From positions 1 to 13,418 of the forward strand of contig JAIRML010000031.1 in the NCBI GenBank assembly GCA_031258665.1: 13,418 bases of DNA, written 5' to 3'. This DNA comes from Oscillospiraceae bacterium (GTDB taxonomy: Bacteria; Bacillota; Clostridia; Oscillospirales; UBA929). The position numbers and the translations under genes are program-made. The notes beneath the pieces were generated by a model, which was not told the DNA's origin, did not search any database, and saw only the letters and a list, made by a program, of their open reading frames with translations. Position 1 is the first letter of the stretch; every line of letters starts with the position of its first letter. Positions 6,586 through 13,418 of the stretch are shown here, piece after piece.

Positions 6586-6600
6586 GCTGACGATGAGTAC

Positions 6601-6629
6601 AATATAACAGCCCCGACGCGTCTTGTCAA
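6601..6629 (-). promoter_or_regulatory. Sigma-A-type promoter for glnN
   Basis: The lower strand carries TTGACA (6624-6629), a 17-base spacer and TATATT (6601-6606). The -35 box is a full consensus match and the -10 box differs at one position. Predicted transcription starts near 6593-6595, about 75 bases before the glnN ATG. Confidence 0.85.
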
Positions 6630-6670
6630 GAAGAATTTGCAGGGAAAAAGCGGAAATCCGCCGCCGGCCG

Positions 6671-6718
6671 GGCAATAAAAAACAAGAACTTGGGTTGTGG
6701 GCTGCCTCCGTAGCCCAC
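6671..6718 (+). repeat. Dispersed hairpin repeat, copy C, at the 3' end of rnhA
   Basis: GGCAATAAAAAACAAGAACT is followed by TGGGTT, then a 22-nt hairpin (6697-6718): left arm GTGGGCTGCC, two bases, right arm CGTAGCCCAC. Nine of ten arm positions pair, one as G-T. Compared with copy A, pair six is C-G instead of T-A, so both sides changed together. On the lower strand the stem lies one base past the rnhA stop and is followed, after an AACCCAAG spacer, by TTCTTGTTTTTTATT, so it may also end the rnhA transcript. Confidence 0.65.
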
Positions 6719-6719
6719 A

Positions 6720-7184
6720 TCAGGGGGGCGAAATTTCATCGCGCGCGGCGGCGGCGGCGGCGGCGGCCAGGGCGTCGCAACGGTTGTTGTAGGGGTTGTC
6801 GGCATGGCCGCGGACCCACACGAAAGTCGCGTCCTGTGCCTCGCAGAGCGTCAGGAGCGCCTCCCACAGGTCCGGGTTCAGCGCCGGCTGCCCGTCGGCG
6901 CGCCGCCAGCCGCGCGCGCGCCAGCCGCGCGCCCACCCCCTGTTCATCGCGTCCACCACATAGCGCGAGTCGGAATACACCGTGACGCGGCAGCGCGAGA
7001 GCAGCGCCCGCAGGCCCTCGATGACCGCCGTCAGCTCCATGCGGTTGTTTGTCGTGGCGGCCGCGCCGCCGGAGAGCTCCTTCTCGCGCGCGCCGTACCG
7101 GAGGAGTACGCCCCAGCCGCCCGGGCCCGGGTTGCCCAGACAGGCCCCGTCGGTGTACACGTCCACTGTTTTCATCTCCGGCAT
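6720..7184 (-). CDS. rnhA: Ribonuclease HI, 154 aa
   Basis: It cleaves the RNA strand of RNA-DNA hybrids such as R-loops and primer remnants. All four acidic positions of the RNase HI active site are visible. The Asp of YTDGACLGNPGPGGWG, the Glu of NNRMELTAV and the Asp of VYSDSRYVVDAM are followed by the last Asp in RGHADNPYNNRCDALA. The length is usual for the family (about 150 aa). The N-terminal MPEMKTVDVYTDG allows a start at 7184 or three codons later. The first is chosen because the gyrA stop lies two bases upstream, which favours translational coupling. The C-terminus contains an eight-Ala run encoded by a (CGG)7 tract on the + strand (6746-6766), prone to slippage but past the catalytic core. 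The stop codon abuts repeat copy C. Confidence 0.95.
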   Translation of the reverse strand: MPEMKTVDVYTDGACLGNPGPGGWGVLLRYGAREKELSGGAAATTNNRMELTAVIEGLRALLSRCRVTVYSDSRYVVDAMNRGWARGWRARGWRRADGQPALNPDLWEALLTLCEAQDATFVWVRGHADNPYNNRCDALAAAAAAAARDEISPP

Positions 7185-7186
7185 CT

Positions 7187-9676
7187 TTATTCACCGATCC
7201 CCTCGGTTCCCTCGGGCTCCTCATCCGCCTCCTCGCGGGCCGTGCGGGCCACGCCGATGACGCTCGCGCCCGGGGCAAGCCGCATGACGATGACGCCCTG
7301 CGCGCTCCGGGAGTAGCGGTTGATGTCGCTCGCGGCCATGCGGATGATCGTGCCGTCGTCCGAGATGATCAGCACGTCGTCGTCTTCTTCGACGATCTTG
7401 ATCGCGGCCACTTTGCCTGTCTTTTCGTTCAGTGTGTGGTTTTTGAGCCCTTTGCCGCCGCGTCGCTGGGCCTCGCCGCCGCGCTTGTACTCGTCCAGGT
7501 CGGTGCGCTTGCCGAAGCCCCGCTCGGTGACGGTCAGCAAGGTGCCGCCGGGGTGCGTGCGCGCCGCGCCGATCACGTAGTCGCCCGGGTCCAAGCGGAT
7601 GCCGCGCACGCCGGCCGCGTCCCGGCCCATCTCGCGCACGTCGGTCTCGTTGAAGCAGATGGCCATGCCCTCGCGCGTGGCCAAGATGAGCGCCTGGTCT
7701 CCGTCTGTCTTGCGCACGGCGATCAGCTCGTCGCCCTCCTCCAGCGTGAGCGCCCGGATGCCGCTCTTGCGGCTTGTATCGAGGCGTTCCAGGCGGATGC
7801 GCTTGATGGTGCCGCTGCGCGTGATCATCACGAGGTAGCGGCTGGGCTCGTCGTCCCGCACCGGGATCATCGCCGTCACCTTCTCGCCGCCCTCCAGCGG
7901 CAGCACGTTCACCAGGTTGGTGCCCTTGGCCGCGCGCCCCGCCTCCGGGACAAAGTACCCCTTCTTGCGGTACAGCCGCCCGCGGTTTGTGAAAAAGAGC
8001 AGTACGTCGTGTGTGGAGGCCACAAACAGCTCCTCCACATAGTCCTCCTCGCGCATGGTCTGCGCCGTGACGCCGCGCCCGCCGCGCCGCTGGGCCCGGT
8101 AGGTGGACTTGGGCAGCCGCTTGATATACCCGGCGTGGGTCAGCGTATAGACGCAGTCCTCCCGCTCGATCAGGTCCTCGATGTCTATCTCGTCATCCAC
8201 CGGCACGATCTCGGTGCGGCGGTTGTCGCCGAATTTGTCGCGCAGCTCAAGGAGTTCCGTCCGCACGATCTCCAGCACAATGGCGTCGCTCCCGAGGATC
8301 TCGAGGTACCGGCGGATCTTCTCCATCAGGTCCCGATACTCCGTTTCTATCTTTTCGATCTCCAGCCCCTGCAGCCGGCCCAGCCGCAGGTCGACGATGG
8401 CCTGCCCCTGCGCGTCGGAGAGCTGGAAGCGCTCTCTCAGGCGAGCCTTCGCGTCGTCGTACGCGGACCGGATGATGGCGATGACCTCGTCCAGGTTGTC
8501 CACCGCGATGCGCAGCCCCTCCAAGATATGCGCCCGCTCGCGGGCCCGGCGCAGGTCGTATTGGGTGCGCCGCACAACGATCTCCCGCTGGTGTGTGACG
8601 TAGTGATCGAGCATCTCGCGCAGCGACAGCGTCCTCGGTTTGCCGTCCACCAGCGCCAGCATGTTGATGGCAAACGTCGTCTGCATGGTTGTGTGGGCGT
8701 ACAGCTTGTTCAGCACGATCTGGGCATTCGCGTCGCGCTTCAGCTCAATGACAACCTTCATGCCGCCCCGGTCCGTCTCGTCGCGGATGGCCGAGATGCC
8801 CTCTACGGTCTTGTTCTTCACGAGATCGGCGATGGATTCGACCAACCGGGCCTTGTTGACCTGGTAGGGGATCTGCGTGACGACGATGCGGGCGCGGCCC
8901 TTGTCCTCCTCGATCTGCGCGCGGGCGCGCACCTTCACGCGGCCGCGGCCGGTGGCGTACGCCGCGCGGATGCCCACCCGACCGAGGATGCTCGCGGCGG
9001 TGGGGAAGTCCGGCCCCTGGATGTGCTCCATCAGATCGTTCAGGTCGGCCTCCGGGTTGTCAATGACGAGGACTGTGGCGTCGATCACCTCCCGCAGGTT
9101 GTGGGGCGGGATGTTCGTGGCCATGCCCACCGCGATGCCGGCCGAGCCGTTGACCAGCAGGTTGGGAAAGCGCGACGGGAGCACCCAGGGCTCCTTGCGC
9201 GAGTTGTCGAAGTTTGGGACAAAGTCGACCGTCTCCTTGTCGATGTCCGCCATCATGGCCACCGCCATGCGGGACATGCGCGCCTCGGTGTACCGGTAGG
9301 CGGCCGGCGGGTCCCCGTCCACCGAGCCAAAGTTGCCGTGGCCGTCTACCAGCGGGTAGCGCAGCGAAAATGTCTGCGCCAGGCGCACCAGCGCGTCGTA
9401 GACCGAGCTGTCGCCGTGCGGGTGGTATCGGCCCAGCACATCGCCGACGGCGGTGGCCGCTTTGCGAAACGCCCGGTCCGGCGTCAGGTTCTCCTCGTAC
9501 ATCGTGTAGAGGATGCGCCGGTGCACGGGCTTGAGGCCGTCGCGCACGTCGGGCAGCGCCCGGCCCACGATGACCGACATCGCGTAATCGATGTAGGAAC
9601 GCTTCATCTCCTTTTCGAGGTCCACAGGGAGGATCTTCTGATTTTCAAAGTCCACGGGATGCTTCTGATCGCTCAT
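7187..9676 (-). CDS. gyrA: DNA gyrase subunit A, 829 aa
   Basis: GyrA cuts and rejoins DNA in the A2B2 gyrase that introduces negative supercoils. The breakage-reunion domain is complete. The catalytic Tyr is residue 129 (AAYRYTEARM). The quinolone-binding helix reads GRYHPHGDSSVYDALVRLAQ, with Ser90 and Asp94 at the E. coli Ser83 and Asp87 positions, i.e. no classical resistance change. The C-terminal beta-pinwheel carries a GyrA-box-like QRRGGRG near residue 530, the usual place, and a second QRRGGKG near 737. The acidic tail (EEADEEPEGTEG) is also common. The product is the usual size and starts MSDQKHPVDF. The Shine-Dalgarno is weak (GGTGGTGT, 5 bases before ATG). It follows the YcxB-like gene after 93 bases and is followed two bases later by rnhA. 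Confidence 0.97.
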   Translation of the reverse strand: MSDQKHPVDFENQKILPVDLEKEMKRSYIDYAMSVIVGRALPDVRDGLKPVHRRILYTMYEENLTPDRAFRKAATAVGDVLGRYHPHGDSSVYDALVRLAQTFSLRYPLVDGHGNFGSVDGDPPAAYRYTEARMSRMAVAMMADIDKETVDFVPNFDNSRKEPWVLPSRFPNLLVNGSAGIAVGMATNIPPHNLREVIDATVLVIDNPEADLNDLMEHIQGPDFPTAASILGRVGIRAAYATGRGRVKVRARAQIEEDKGRARIVVTQIPYQVNKARLVESIADLVKNKTVEGISAIRDETDRGGMKVVIELKRDANAQIVLNKLYAHTTMQTTFAINMLALVDGKPRTLSLREMLDHYVTHQREIVVRRTQYDLRRARERAHILEGLRIAVDNLDEVIAIIRSAYDDAKARLRERFQLSDAQGQAIVDLRLGRLQGLEIEKIETEYRDLMEKIRRYLEILGSDAIVLEIVRTELLELRDKFGDNRRTEIVPVDDEIDIEDLIEREDCVYTLTHAGYIKRLPKSTYRAQRRGGRGVTAQTMREEDYVEELFVASTHDVLLFFTNRGRLYRKKGYFVPEAGRAAKGTNLVNVLPLEGGEKVTAMIPVRDDEPSRYLVMITRSGTIKRIRLERLDTSRKSGIRALTLEEGDELIAVRKTDGDQALILATREGMAICFNETDVREMGRDAAGVRGIRLDPGDYVIGAARTHPGGTLLTVTERGFGKRTDLDEYKRGGEAQRRGGKGLKNHTLNEKTGKVAAIKIVEEDDDVLIISDDGTIIRMAASDINRYSRSAQGVIVMRLAPGASVIGVARTAREEADEEPEGTEGIGE

Positions 9677-9728
9677 TTGTACACCACCAGTAATATTCTG
9701 TCTGAAGATTGCTCTCTGTATAAGGCAT
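9645..9728 (-). CDS. Possible 27-codon upstream ORF overlapping the gyrA start (doubtful)
   Basis: An ATG at 9726-9728 opens MPYTESNLQTEYYWWCTNER, which ends seven residues later and overlaps gyrA by 32 bases in another frame. GGAAGG lies four bases upstream, closer than ideal. The YYWWC run arises where the frame crosses TATTACTGGTGGTGT, which also holds the weak gyrA ribosome site. A regulatory leader peptide is possible, but a chance frame is at least as likely. Confidence 0.2.
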   Translation of the reverse strand: MPYTESNLQTEYYWWCTNERSEASRGL

Positions 9729-9769
9729 CGGGCCTTCCCGGACAGAGACGGGGCGGGGAAACCCGGCTG

Positions 9770-10321
9770 TCAGCGCGGCCGGTATCTGCCGCCAAACACC
9801 CCCCGCAGGTGCGTCTTGAGCCGGCTCGGCTCGTTTGGGCGGAGATATTTTTTCGGGATCAGGAAGCATGTCCCGTTGAGCAGATAGAGGTAGAACGCGT
9901 CGGCGGTCTCGTAGACCGACGAGAACGCTTCGTATTCGTAGGTGGCGAGACTCTTGGCCAGGCGGCTGCCGCTGACGACCTCCAAAAAAGCGGGGAAAAA
10001 CACGAGCCATTGGTCTCCGCCATACAGCGCGCCCGCCCGCCTGTAGTGGACGCCCGGCCACCAAAAGAAGCGGATCATCACGACGGCCAGCGCCGTGAGA
10101 AGGATCGTCCCCATCGCCGTGTAGACGAGGTCCGTCAGCCGGAGGCCGACCACAAAGAAGATGACGCCCGACAGCAGCCAGAGCACGCGCAGGCCCGTCT
10201 TCAGCCAGTCCGGACCGGGGCCCCGGAACATCGAAAAGCGCCAATAGGCCAAAAAACTCTCGTAGTCGTATCGCACATTCACCGCCAGCAGCGGCTGTGG
10301 GAGGGCGGTTGTCTCACGCAT
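9770..10321 (-). CDS. YcxB-like membrane protein, 183 aa
   Basis: The N-terminal third is cytosolic (NVRYDYESFLAYWRFSM). Two hydrophobic segments follow, about residues 47-65 (VLWLLSGVIFFVVGL) and 69-88 (VYTAMGTILLTALAVVMIRF). A soluble C-terminal domain ends YEYEAFSSVYETADAFYLYL and then NGTCFLIPKKYL. The last stretch matches YcxB-family C-terminal domains, where a Trp/Phe-x-x-x-Tyr-Glu-Thr motif precedes YLYL and IPK. The function of the family is unknown. The start at 10321 is chosen because GGGAG lies seven bases upstream; a longer frame reaching 10393 has an Arg-rich extension without a ribosome site. It sits between the SLH protein and gyrA on the same strand. Confidence 0.8.
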   Translation of the reverse strand: MRETTALPQPLLAVNVRYDYESFLAYWRFSMFRGPGPDWLKTGLRVLWLLSGVIFFVVGLRLTDLVYTAMGTILLTALAVVMIRFFWWPGVHYRRAGALYGGDQWLVFFPAFLEVVSGSRLAKSLATYEYEAFSSVYETADAFYLYLLNGTCFLIPKKYLRPNEPSRLKTHLRGVFGGRYRPR

Positions 10322-10405
10322 GGCGGGTCTCCCTGCCCGGACCCGGGCTGCGCGGCCCCGGCCCGAATGTCTTTGTCTGTAAGGGCAGCTCACAATTGGT
10401 ATTTT
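10322..10405 (-). other. Short gap between the SLH and YcxB-like genes
   Basis: The 84 bases hold the YcxB-like ribosome site and a GC-rich stretch with short runs able to fold. Near 10383-10405 the lower strand reads AAAAATACCAATTGTGAGCTGCC, faintly like the dispersed repeat, but it lacks the hairpin. No terminator was found. Confidence 0.4.
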
Positions 10406-12073
10406 TCAGTCTGTTTTCAACAGTTTGTATAATCTCAGCGCCGCCACCAGGCCGGTTTCGCGGGTGCAGGGGCGCTTGGGGGCAAACCGCCCGCCGGGGA
10501 CGCCGTTCATCACCGCGTGCGCCGAGACAAAGTCCACATCCGCCCGCGCCCAGGCGGCGACATCCGCCGCGTCGGCGTAGGCGGCGGAGGACAGCTTCCC
10601 CGGCAGGCCGAGGACGGCGGCCGCGCCGCGCAGCATCCGGGCCATCTGCTCGCGCGTGACAGGGCGCTCCGGCGCGAAGCGCCCGCCGCCCACGCCGGCG
10701 ACAATGCCCAGCGCCGCGGCCGTGAGGACGGCCGGATCGTTCGTGTCGGTAAAGGTGACGTTTCGGGCCGCGCGCCGGCCCGCCAGCGCGGCGGCCGATT
10801 CGCCCGCCGCGTTCTCGACCAGCGACACCATCAGCCGGGCGCATTCCGCGCGGGTCATAGTCGTCTGGTACCCGCCGAGCAGCGCGTCGGGCGCAAGTCC
10901 GCGCGCGCGGATTTCTTCCACGGCGGCGCGCGCCCACGGGGCGGGGGCCGAGAGCGGCGCGCCCGGCAGCGCCACGCCGTCTAAAATCTTGACAGGCACG
11001 GGGTGCGGGTCGGCGTCCGGGTAGCCGAGCCCCAGCTGGCCGCTCCGGTTGGAGCCCCAGGCCCACAGCGTGCCGTCGTTCTTGAGCGCCAGTGTGGCGG
11101 CGCCGAAGACCGCCACATCGGCCACGCCGTCCATCACACGGACCGGCTCGGAGCGGTTTTGTACCGTGCCGTCCCCAAGCTGGCCGGCCGTATTTTCGCC
11201 CCATGTCCAAAGGCTGCCGTCCCGTTTGACGACGGCGGCGTGCCGCCCGCTCTGGTCCACCTCCGCCACATCCGCCATCATCCGCCGGGGTGCGGACACC
11301 CGCGCCTCCGCGGCGGCGAAGAGGAGGCCCCTCTCGTTGCGGCCCCACCCCCACAGCGTGCCGTCGGCCCCCACCGCGAGAACGCTGGCAAAGGAGGGCG
11401 CCGCGGACGCGACGCCGCCCATCACACGGACCGGCTCGGAGATATAGTCCCCCGCCCGATCCGTCAGCGGGGCGGAGAGCTGCCCGTTGTCAAACCCGAA
11501 GAACCACAGCGTGCCGTCGGTTCCCACCGCCAGGCCGTTCTCAACGCCCAGCGCGACGTCCGCCGTGCCGGCTTCCCGCCGCTGTGCGGTCGCCGTGACG
11601 GCGCTGTGCCAGACCCAGAGGCTGCCGTCTGTCCGGACCGTCGCAAGCAGACCGGCCCCCGCGTCGAGGGCCTGCACGTTGTCCATCACTTGGGTCCCGG
11701 CCGTGACATCCTTGTCCCAGCGGATGGTGTTTGGGAAGGTCCGCGCGGCGCCGTCGGCTTTCAACACAAAGACCTCCGTGCCCGCCGCCACAGAGACGAT
11801 GTCGTCTCCGACCCGCCGGGCCGTCAGACATTCGCCCTCGGGCAGCGGCGTCTCCGCCACCCAGCCCCCCCGGTCCTCCCGGTCCTCCGGCCCCGAACGG
11901 GCCGCCTGGCCCCAGACCCAGAGGCTGCCGTCGGCCCTGACGGCAAAGGCGTTCCACGTGTTTACCGCCACCGTGCGCCCGAAGAGGGGCACAGCCGCCC
12001 GGGCCGGCGGCGCGGCGGCGCATACCGGCCACACCAGCGTCAGCGCCAGCAGGAGACAGACCGCCTTTTTCAT
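10406..12073 (-). CDS. Secreted RCC1-repeat protein with S-layer-homology domains, 555 aa
   Basis: The start (ATG 12071-12073) has GGAGGT 8 bases upstream and opens a signal peptide: MKKAVCLLLALTLVWPVCAA, probably cleaved near AAAPPARA. About seven RCC1-type propeller repeats follow (residues 30-345), each with a core like ADGSLWVWG, TDGTLWFFG, ADGTLWGWG or NDGTLWAWG. GQLGDGTVQNRSEPVRVMDG is the most canonical. From about residue 374 there are three SLH repeats: MTRAECARLMVSLV, then GIVAGVGGGRFAPERPVTRE with QMARML, then NGVPGGRFAPKRPCTRE. SLH repeats attach proteins to pyruvylated secondary cell-wall polymer, so this is a cell-surface propeller protein of unknown ligand. It separates gyrB and gyrA. 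An N-terminal extension to 12148 lacks a ribosome site and is Arg-rich, so it was not used. Confidence 0.88.
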   Translation of the reverse strand: MKKAVCLLLALTLVWPVCAAAPPARAAVPLFGRTVAVNTWNAFAVRADGSLWVWGQAARSGPEDREDRGGWVAETPLPEGECLTARRVGDDIVSVAAGTEVFVLKADGAARTFPNTIRWDKDVTAGTQVMDNVQALDAGAGLLATVRTDGSLWVWHSAVTATAQRREAGTADVALGVENGLAVGTDGTLWFFGFDNGQLSAPLTDRAGDYISEPVRVMGGVASAAPSFASVLAVGADGTLWGWGRNERGLLFAAAEARVSAPRRMMADVAEVDQSGRHAAVVKRDGSLWTWGENTAGQLGDGTVQNRSEPVRVMDGVADVAVFGAATLALKNDGTLWAWGSNRSGQLGLGYPDADPHPVPVKILDGVALPGAPLSAPAPWARAAVEEIRARGLAPDALLGGYQTTMTRAECARLMVSLVENAAGESAAALAGRRAARNVTFTDTNDPAVLTAAALGIVAGVGGGRFAPERPVTREQMARMLRGAAAVLGLPGKLSSAAYADAADVAAWARADVDFVSAHAVMNGVPGGRFAPKRPCTRETGLVAALRLYKLLKTD

Positions 12074-12143
12074 CCCCGGACCTCCGTCCCGCTTCCTTCT
12101 CGGGCCCCTGTGTGAGACACGCTGTCTGGCCCGCTTCTGCCCG

Positions 12144-12163
12144 GACACGCCCAGGGGCGCGTC
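12144..12163 (-). terminator. Hairpin at the gyrB stop codon (weak terminator candidate)
   Basis: Lower strand GACGCGCC/GGGCGTGTC folds with the TGA stop of gyrB inside its left arm, eight pairs with one G-U. There is no U-run, so it is a weak terminator or a 3'-end stabiliser. The next gene starts 71 bases further. Confidence 0.35.
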
Positions 12164-13418
12164 ACACGTCCAGGTTGACCACGTACTTGGCGTTTTGGTC
12201 GATAAATTCCCGTCTGGGCTCCACTCGGTCGCCCATCAGGACCGTGAAGATCTGGTCCGCGGAGACGGCGTCGTCCAGCTCCACCTGCAGGAGGGTGCGA
12301 AATTCCGGGTTCAGCGTCGTCGTCCAGAGTTCCTCGCCGTCCATCTCACCCAGGCCTTTGTTGCGCGACACGTCGATGCGGGCCCGCACGGCCGGGTCGC
12401 CGGCGCTCATCTCGTCGAGCGCGGCGTCCCGCTCGCGGTCGGAGTAGGCGTAACGGACCTTTTTGCCGTGCGTCAGCTTGAAGAGCGGCGGCTGCGCGAT
12501 GTACACGTGCCCCTCTTCGATGAGCGGGCGCATGAAGCGGAAAAAAAAGGTGAGCAGCAGCGTGCGGATGTGGCTGCCGTCCACGTCGGCGTCGGCCATC
12601 AGCACGATCTTGTTGTAGCGCAGTTTGGCGATGTCGAAGTCGTCGCCGATGCCGGCGCCCAGCGCCAGGATGATGGGCATCAGCTTCTCGTTGCCGTAGA
12701 CTCTGTCAAGCCGGGCCTTTTCGACGTTGAGCATCTTGCCCCACAGCGGCAGGATGGCCTGGTAACGGCTGTCGCGCCCGTCTTTGGCCGAGCCGCCGGC
12801 GCTGTCGCCCTCGACGATGTAGAGCTCCGTGAGGCGCGGGTCCCGCTCGTTGCAGTCGAAGAGCTTACCGGGCAGGGCCGCGCCGTCGAGCGCCGTCTTG
12901 CGCCGCGTGAGGTCCCGGGCCCGCCGGGCCGCTTCGCGCGCGCGAGAGGCGGTGACGGCCTTGTCGAGGATCGCCCGGCCCACGGCGGGGTTCTCCTCCA
13001 GATAGTCGGTCAGCTTCTCGCCGACCAGCGCCTCGACCAGGGTGCGCATCTCGGAGTTGCCCAGTTTGGTCTTTGTCTGCCCCTCAAATTGGGCGTCGGT
13101 CAACCGCACGCTGATGACGGCCGTGAGCCCTTCGCGCACATCTTCCCCCGCCAAGTTTTTGTCGTCCGGCTTGAGAAAGTTGTGGCGGCGCCCGTAGTCG
13201 TTGATGACGCGGGTGATCGCGTTTTTGAAGCCGGTCTCGTGCATACCGCCCTCGGTGGTGCGGATGTTGTTGGCGAACGAGTAAATGGTCTCATTGTATG
13301 AGTCGTTGTACTGCAGCGCCACCTCGGCGACGGCGTCGTCCCGCTGGCCGGAGATGAAGATGACCTCAGGGTGCAGCGGCGTGCGATTTTTGTTGATATA
13401 CGCGACAAAAGAACGGAT
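12162..13418 (-). CDS. gyrB: DNA gyrase subunit B, C-terminal part (5' end beyond the window)
   Basis: The frame is open through the right edge. It enters with IRSFVAYINKNRTPLHPEVI, matching the transducer domain of GyrB just before the conserved YNDSYNETIYSFANN. The GTG at 13320-13322 is internal, not a start. About 418 of some 640 residues are visible. The TOPRIM domain shows YIVEGDSAGGSAKDGRD, ILPLWGKMLNVEKAR, and the metal-binding DADVDGSHIRTLL. The C-terminal signatures SRNKGLGEMDGEELWTTT and EPRREFIDQNAKYV close the protein. GyrB supplies the ATPase and Mg2+-binding part of gyrase. A Trp occupies the position of E. coli Lys447, as I recall for some Clostridia. The ATPase domain and promoter are outside the window. 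Confidence 0.96.
   Translation of the reverse strand: MRSFVAYINKNRTPLHPEVIFISGQRDDAVAEVALQYNDSYNETIYSFANNIRTTEGGMHETGFKNAITRVINDYGRRHNFLKPDDKNLAGEDVREGLTAVISVRLTDAQFEGQTKTKLGNSEMRTLVEALVGEKLTDYLEENPAVGRAILDKAVTASRAREAARRARDLTRRKTALDGAALPGKLFDCNERDPRLTELYIVEGDSAGGSAKDGRDSRYQAILPLWGKMLNVEKARLDRVYGNEKLMPIILALGAGIGDDFDIAKLRYNKIVLMADADVDGSHIRTLLLTFFFRFMRPLIEEGHVYIAQPPLFKLTHGKKVRYAYSDRERDAALDEMSAGDPAVRARIDVSRNKGLGEMDGEELWTTTLNPEFRTLLQVELDDAVSADQIFTVLMGDRVEPRREFIDQNAKYVVNLDV

Noticed and set aside
6520..6600. ANTAR-type dual hairpin or glutamine riboswitch in the glnN leader
   Set aside because: The space between the predicted start and the terminator is about 9 bases, and no second hairpin with the expected hexaloop (A at 1, G at 4) is seen.
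10383..10415. Possible further copy of the dispersed repeat on the lower strand
   Set aside because: AATTGTGAGCTGCC resembles copy B, but the 22-nt hairpin and the TTTGGG motif are absent, so chance similarity cannot be excluded.
7049..10432. 1127-codon open frame on the + strand opposite gyrA
   Set aside because: It is the mirror of gyrA and its neighbour in GC-rich DNA where few stops occur. It has an Arg/His/Val-rich composition, no ribosome site and no family match.
11487..13301. 604-codon + strand frame opposite the SLH gene and gyrB
   Set aside because: Crosses two well-supported lower-strand genes and their gap; no recognisable product.

Overview
The window is GC-rich bacterial DNA. 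It carries a type III glutamine synthetase, a gyrase pair with Firmicutes-like sequence, an S-layer-homology surface protein and strong Shine-Dalgarno sites. This points to a high-GC member of the Clostridia (Oscillospiraceae-like). That placement is inferred from gene content; no marker gives a species.

Layout. Bases 1-275 are the 3' end of mutS on the + strand. Bases 276-771 hold no convincing gene but a dense cluster of inverted repeats. A small membrane-anchored protein of unknown function follows on the + strand (772-1278) and ends in a terminator that also faces the opposite strand. Everything from there to the right edge is on the - strand. Read in the direction of transcription (right to left) the order is: gyrB (cut by the right edge), a secreted RCC1-repeat/SLH protein, a YcxB-like membrane protein, gyrA, rnhA, a type III glutamine synthetase with its own promoter and leader hairpin, a large KaiC-like/PPDK-N fusion protein, and the C-terminal remnant of a D-2-hydroxyacid dehydrogenase.

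How the parts relate. mutS, gyrB, gyrA and rnhA are DNA-maintenance genes. gyrA and rnhA are separated by two bases and are probably translationally coupled. The two gyrase genes, which are adjacent in many Firmicutes, are separated by two envelope-type genes. The glutamine synthetase is a separate nitrogen-assimilation unit. It has a consensus promoter with 17-bp spacing, followed at once by a 15-bp hairpin and a U-run that looks like an attenuator.

The most unusual non-coding content is a dispersed repeat of about 50 bp. It consists of an A-rich stretch, a motif like TTGGGTT, and a 22-nt hairpin whose arms covary between copies. Copies lie at intergenic positions near 652-709, 4263-4310 and 6671-6718, with degenerate or half copies near 529-554 and 1687-1712. 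One degenerate copy appears to encode the C-terminus of the PPDK-like protein. No complete mobile element, CRISPR array, tRNA or rRNA was seen.
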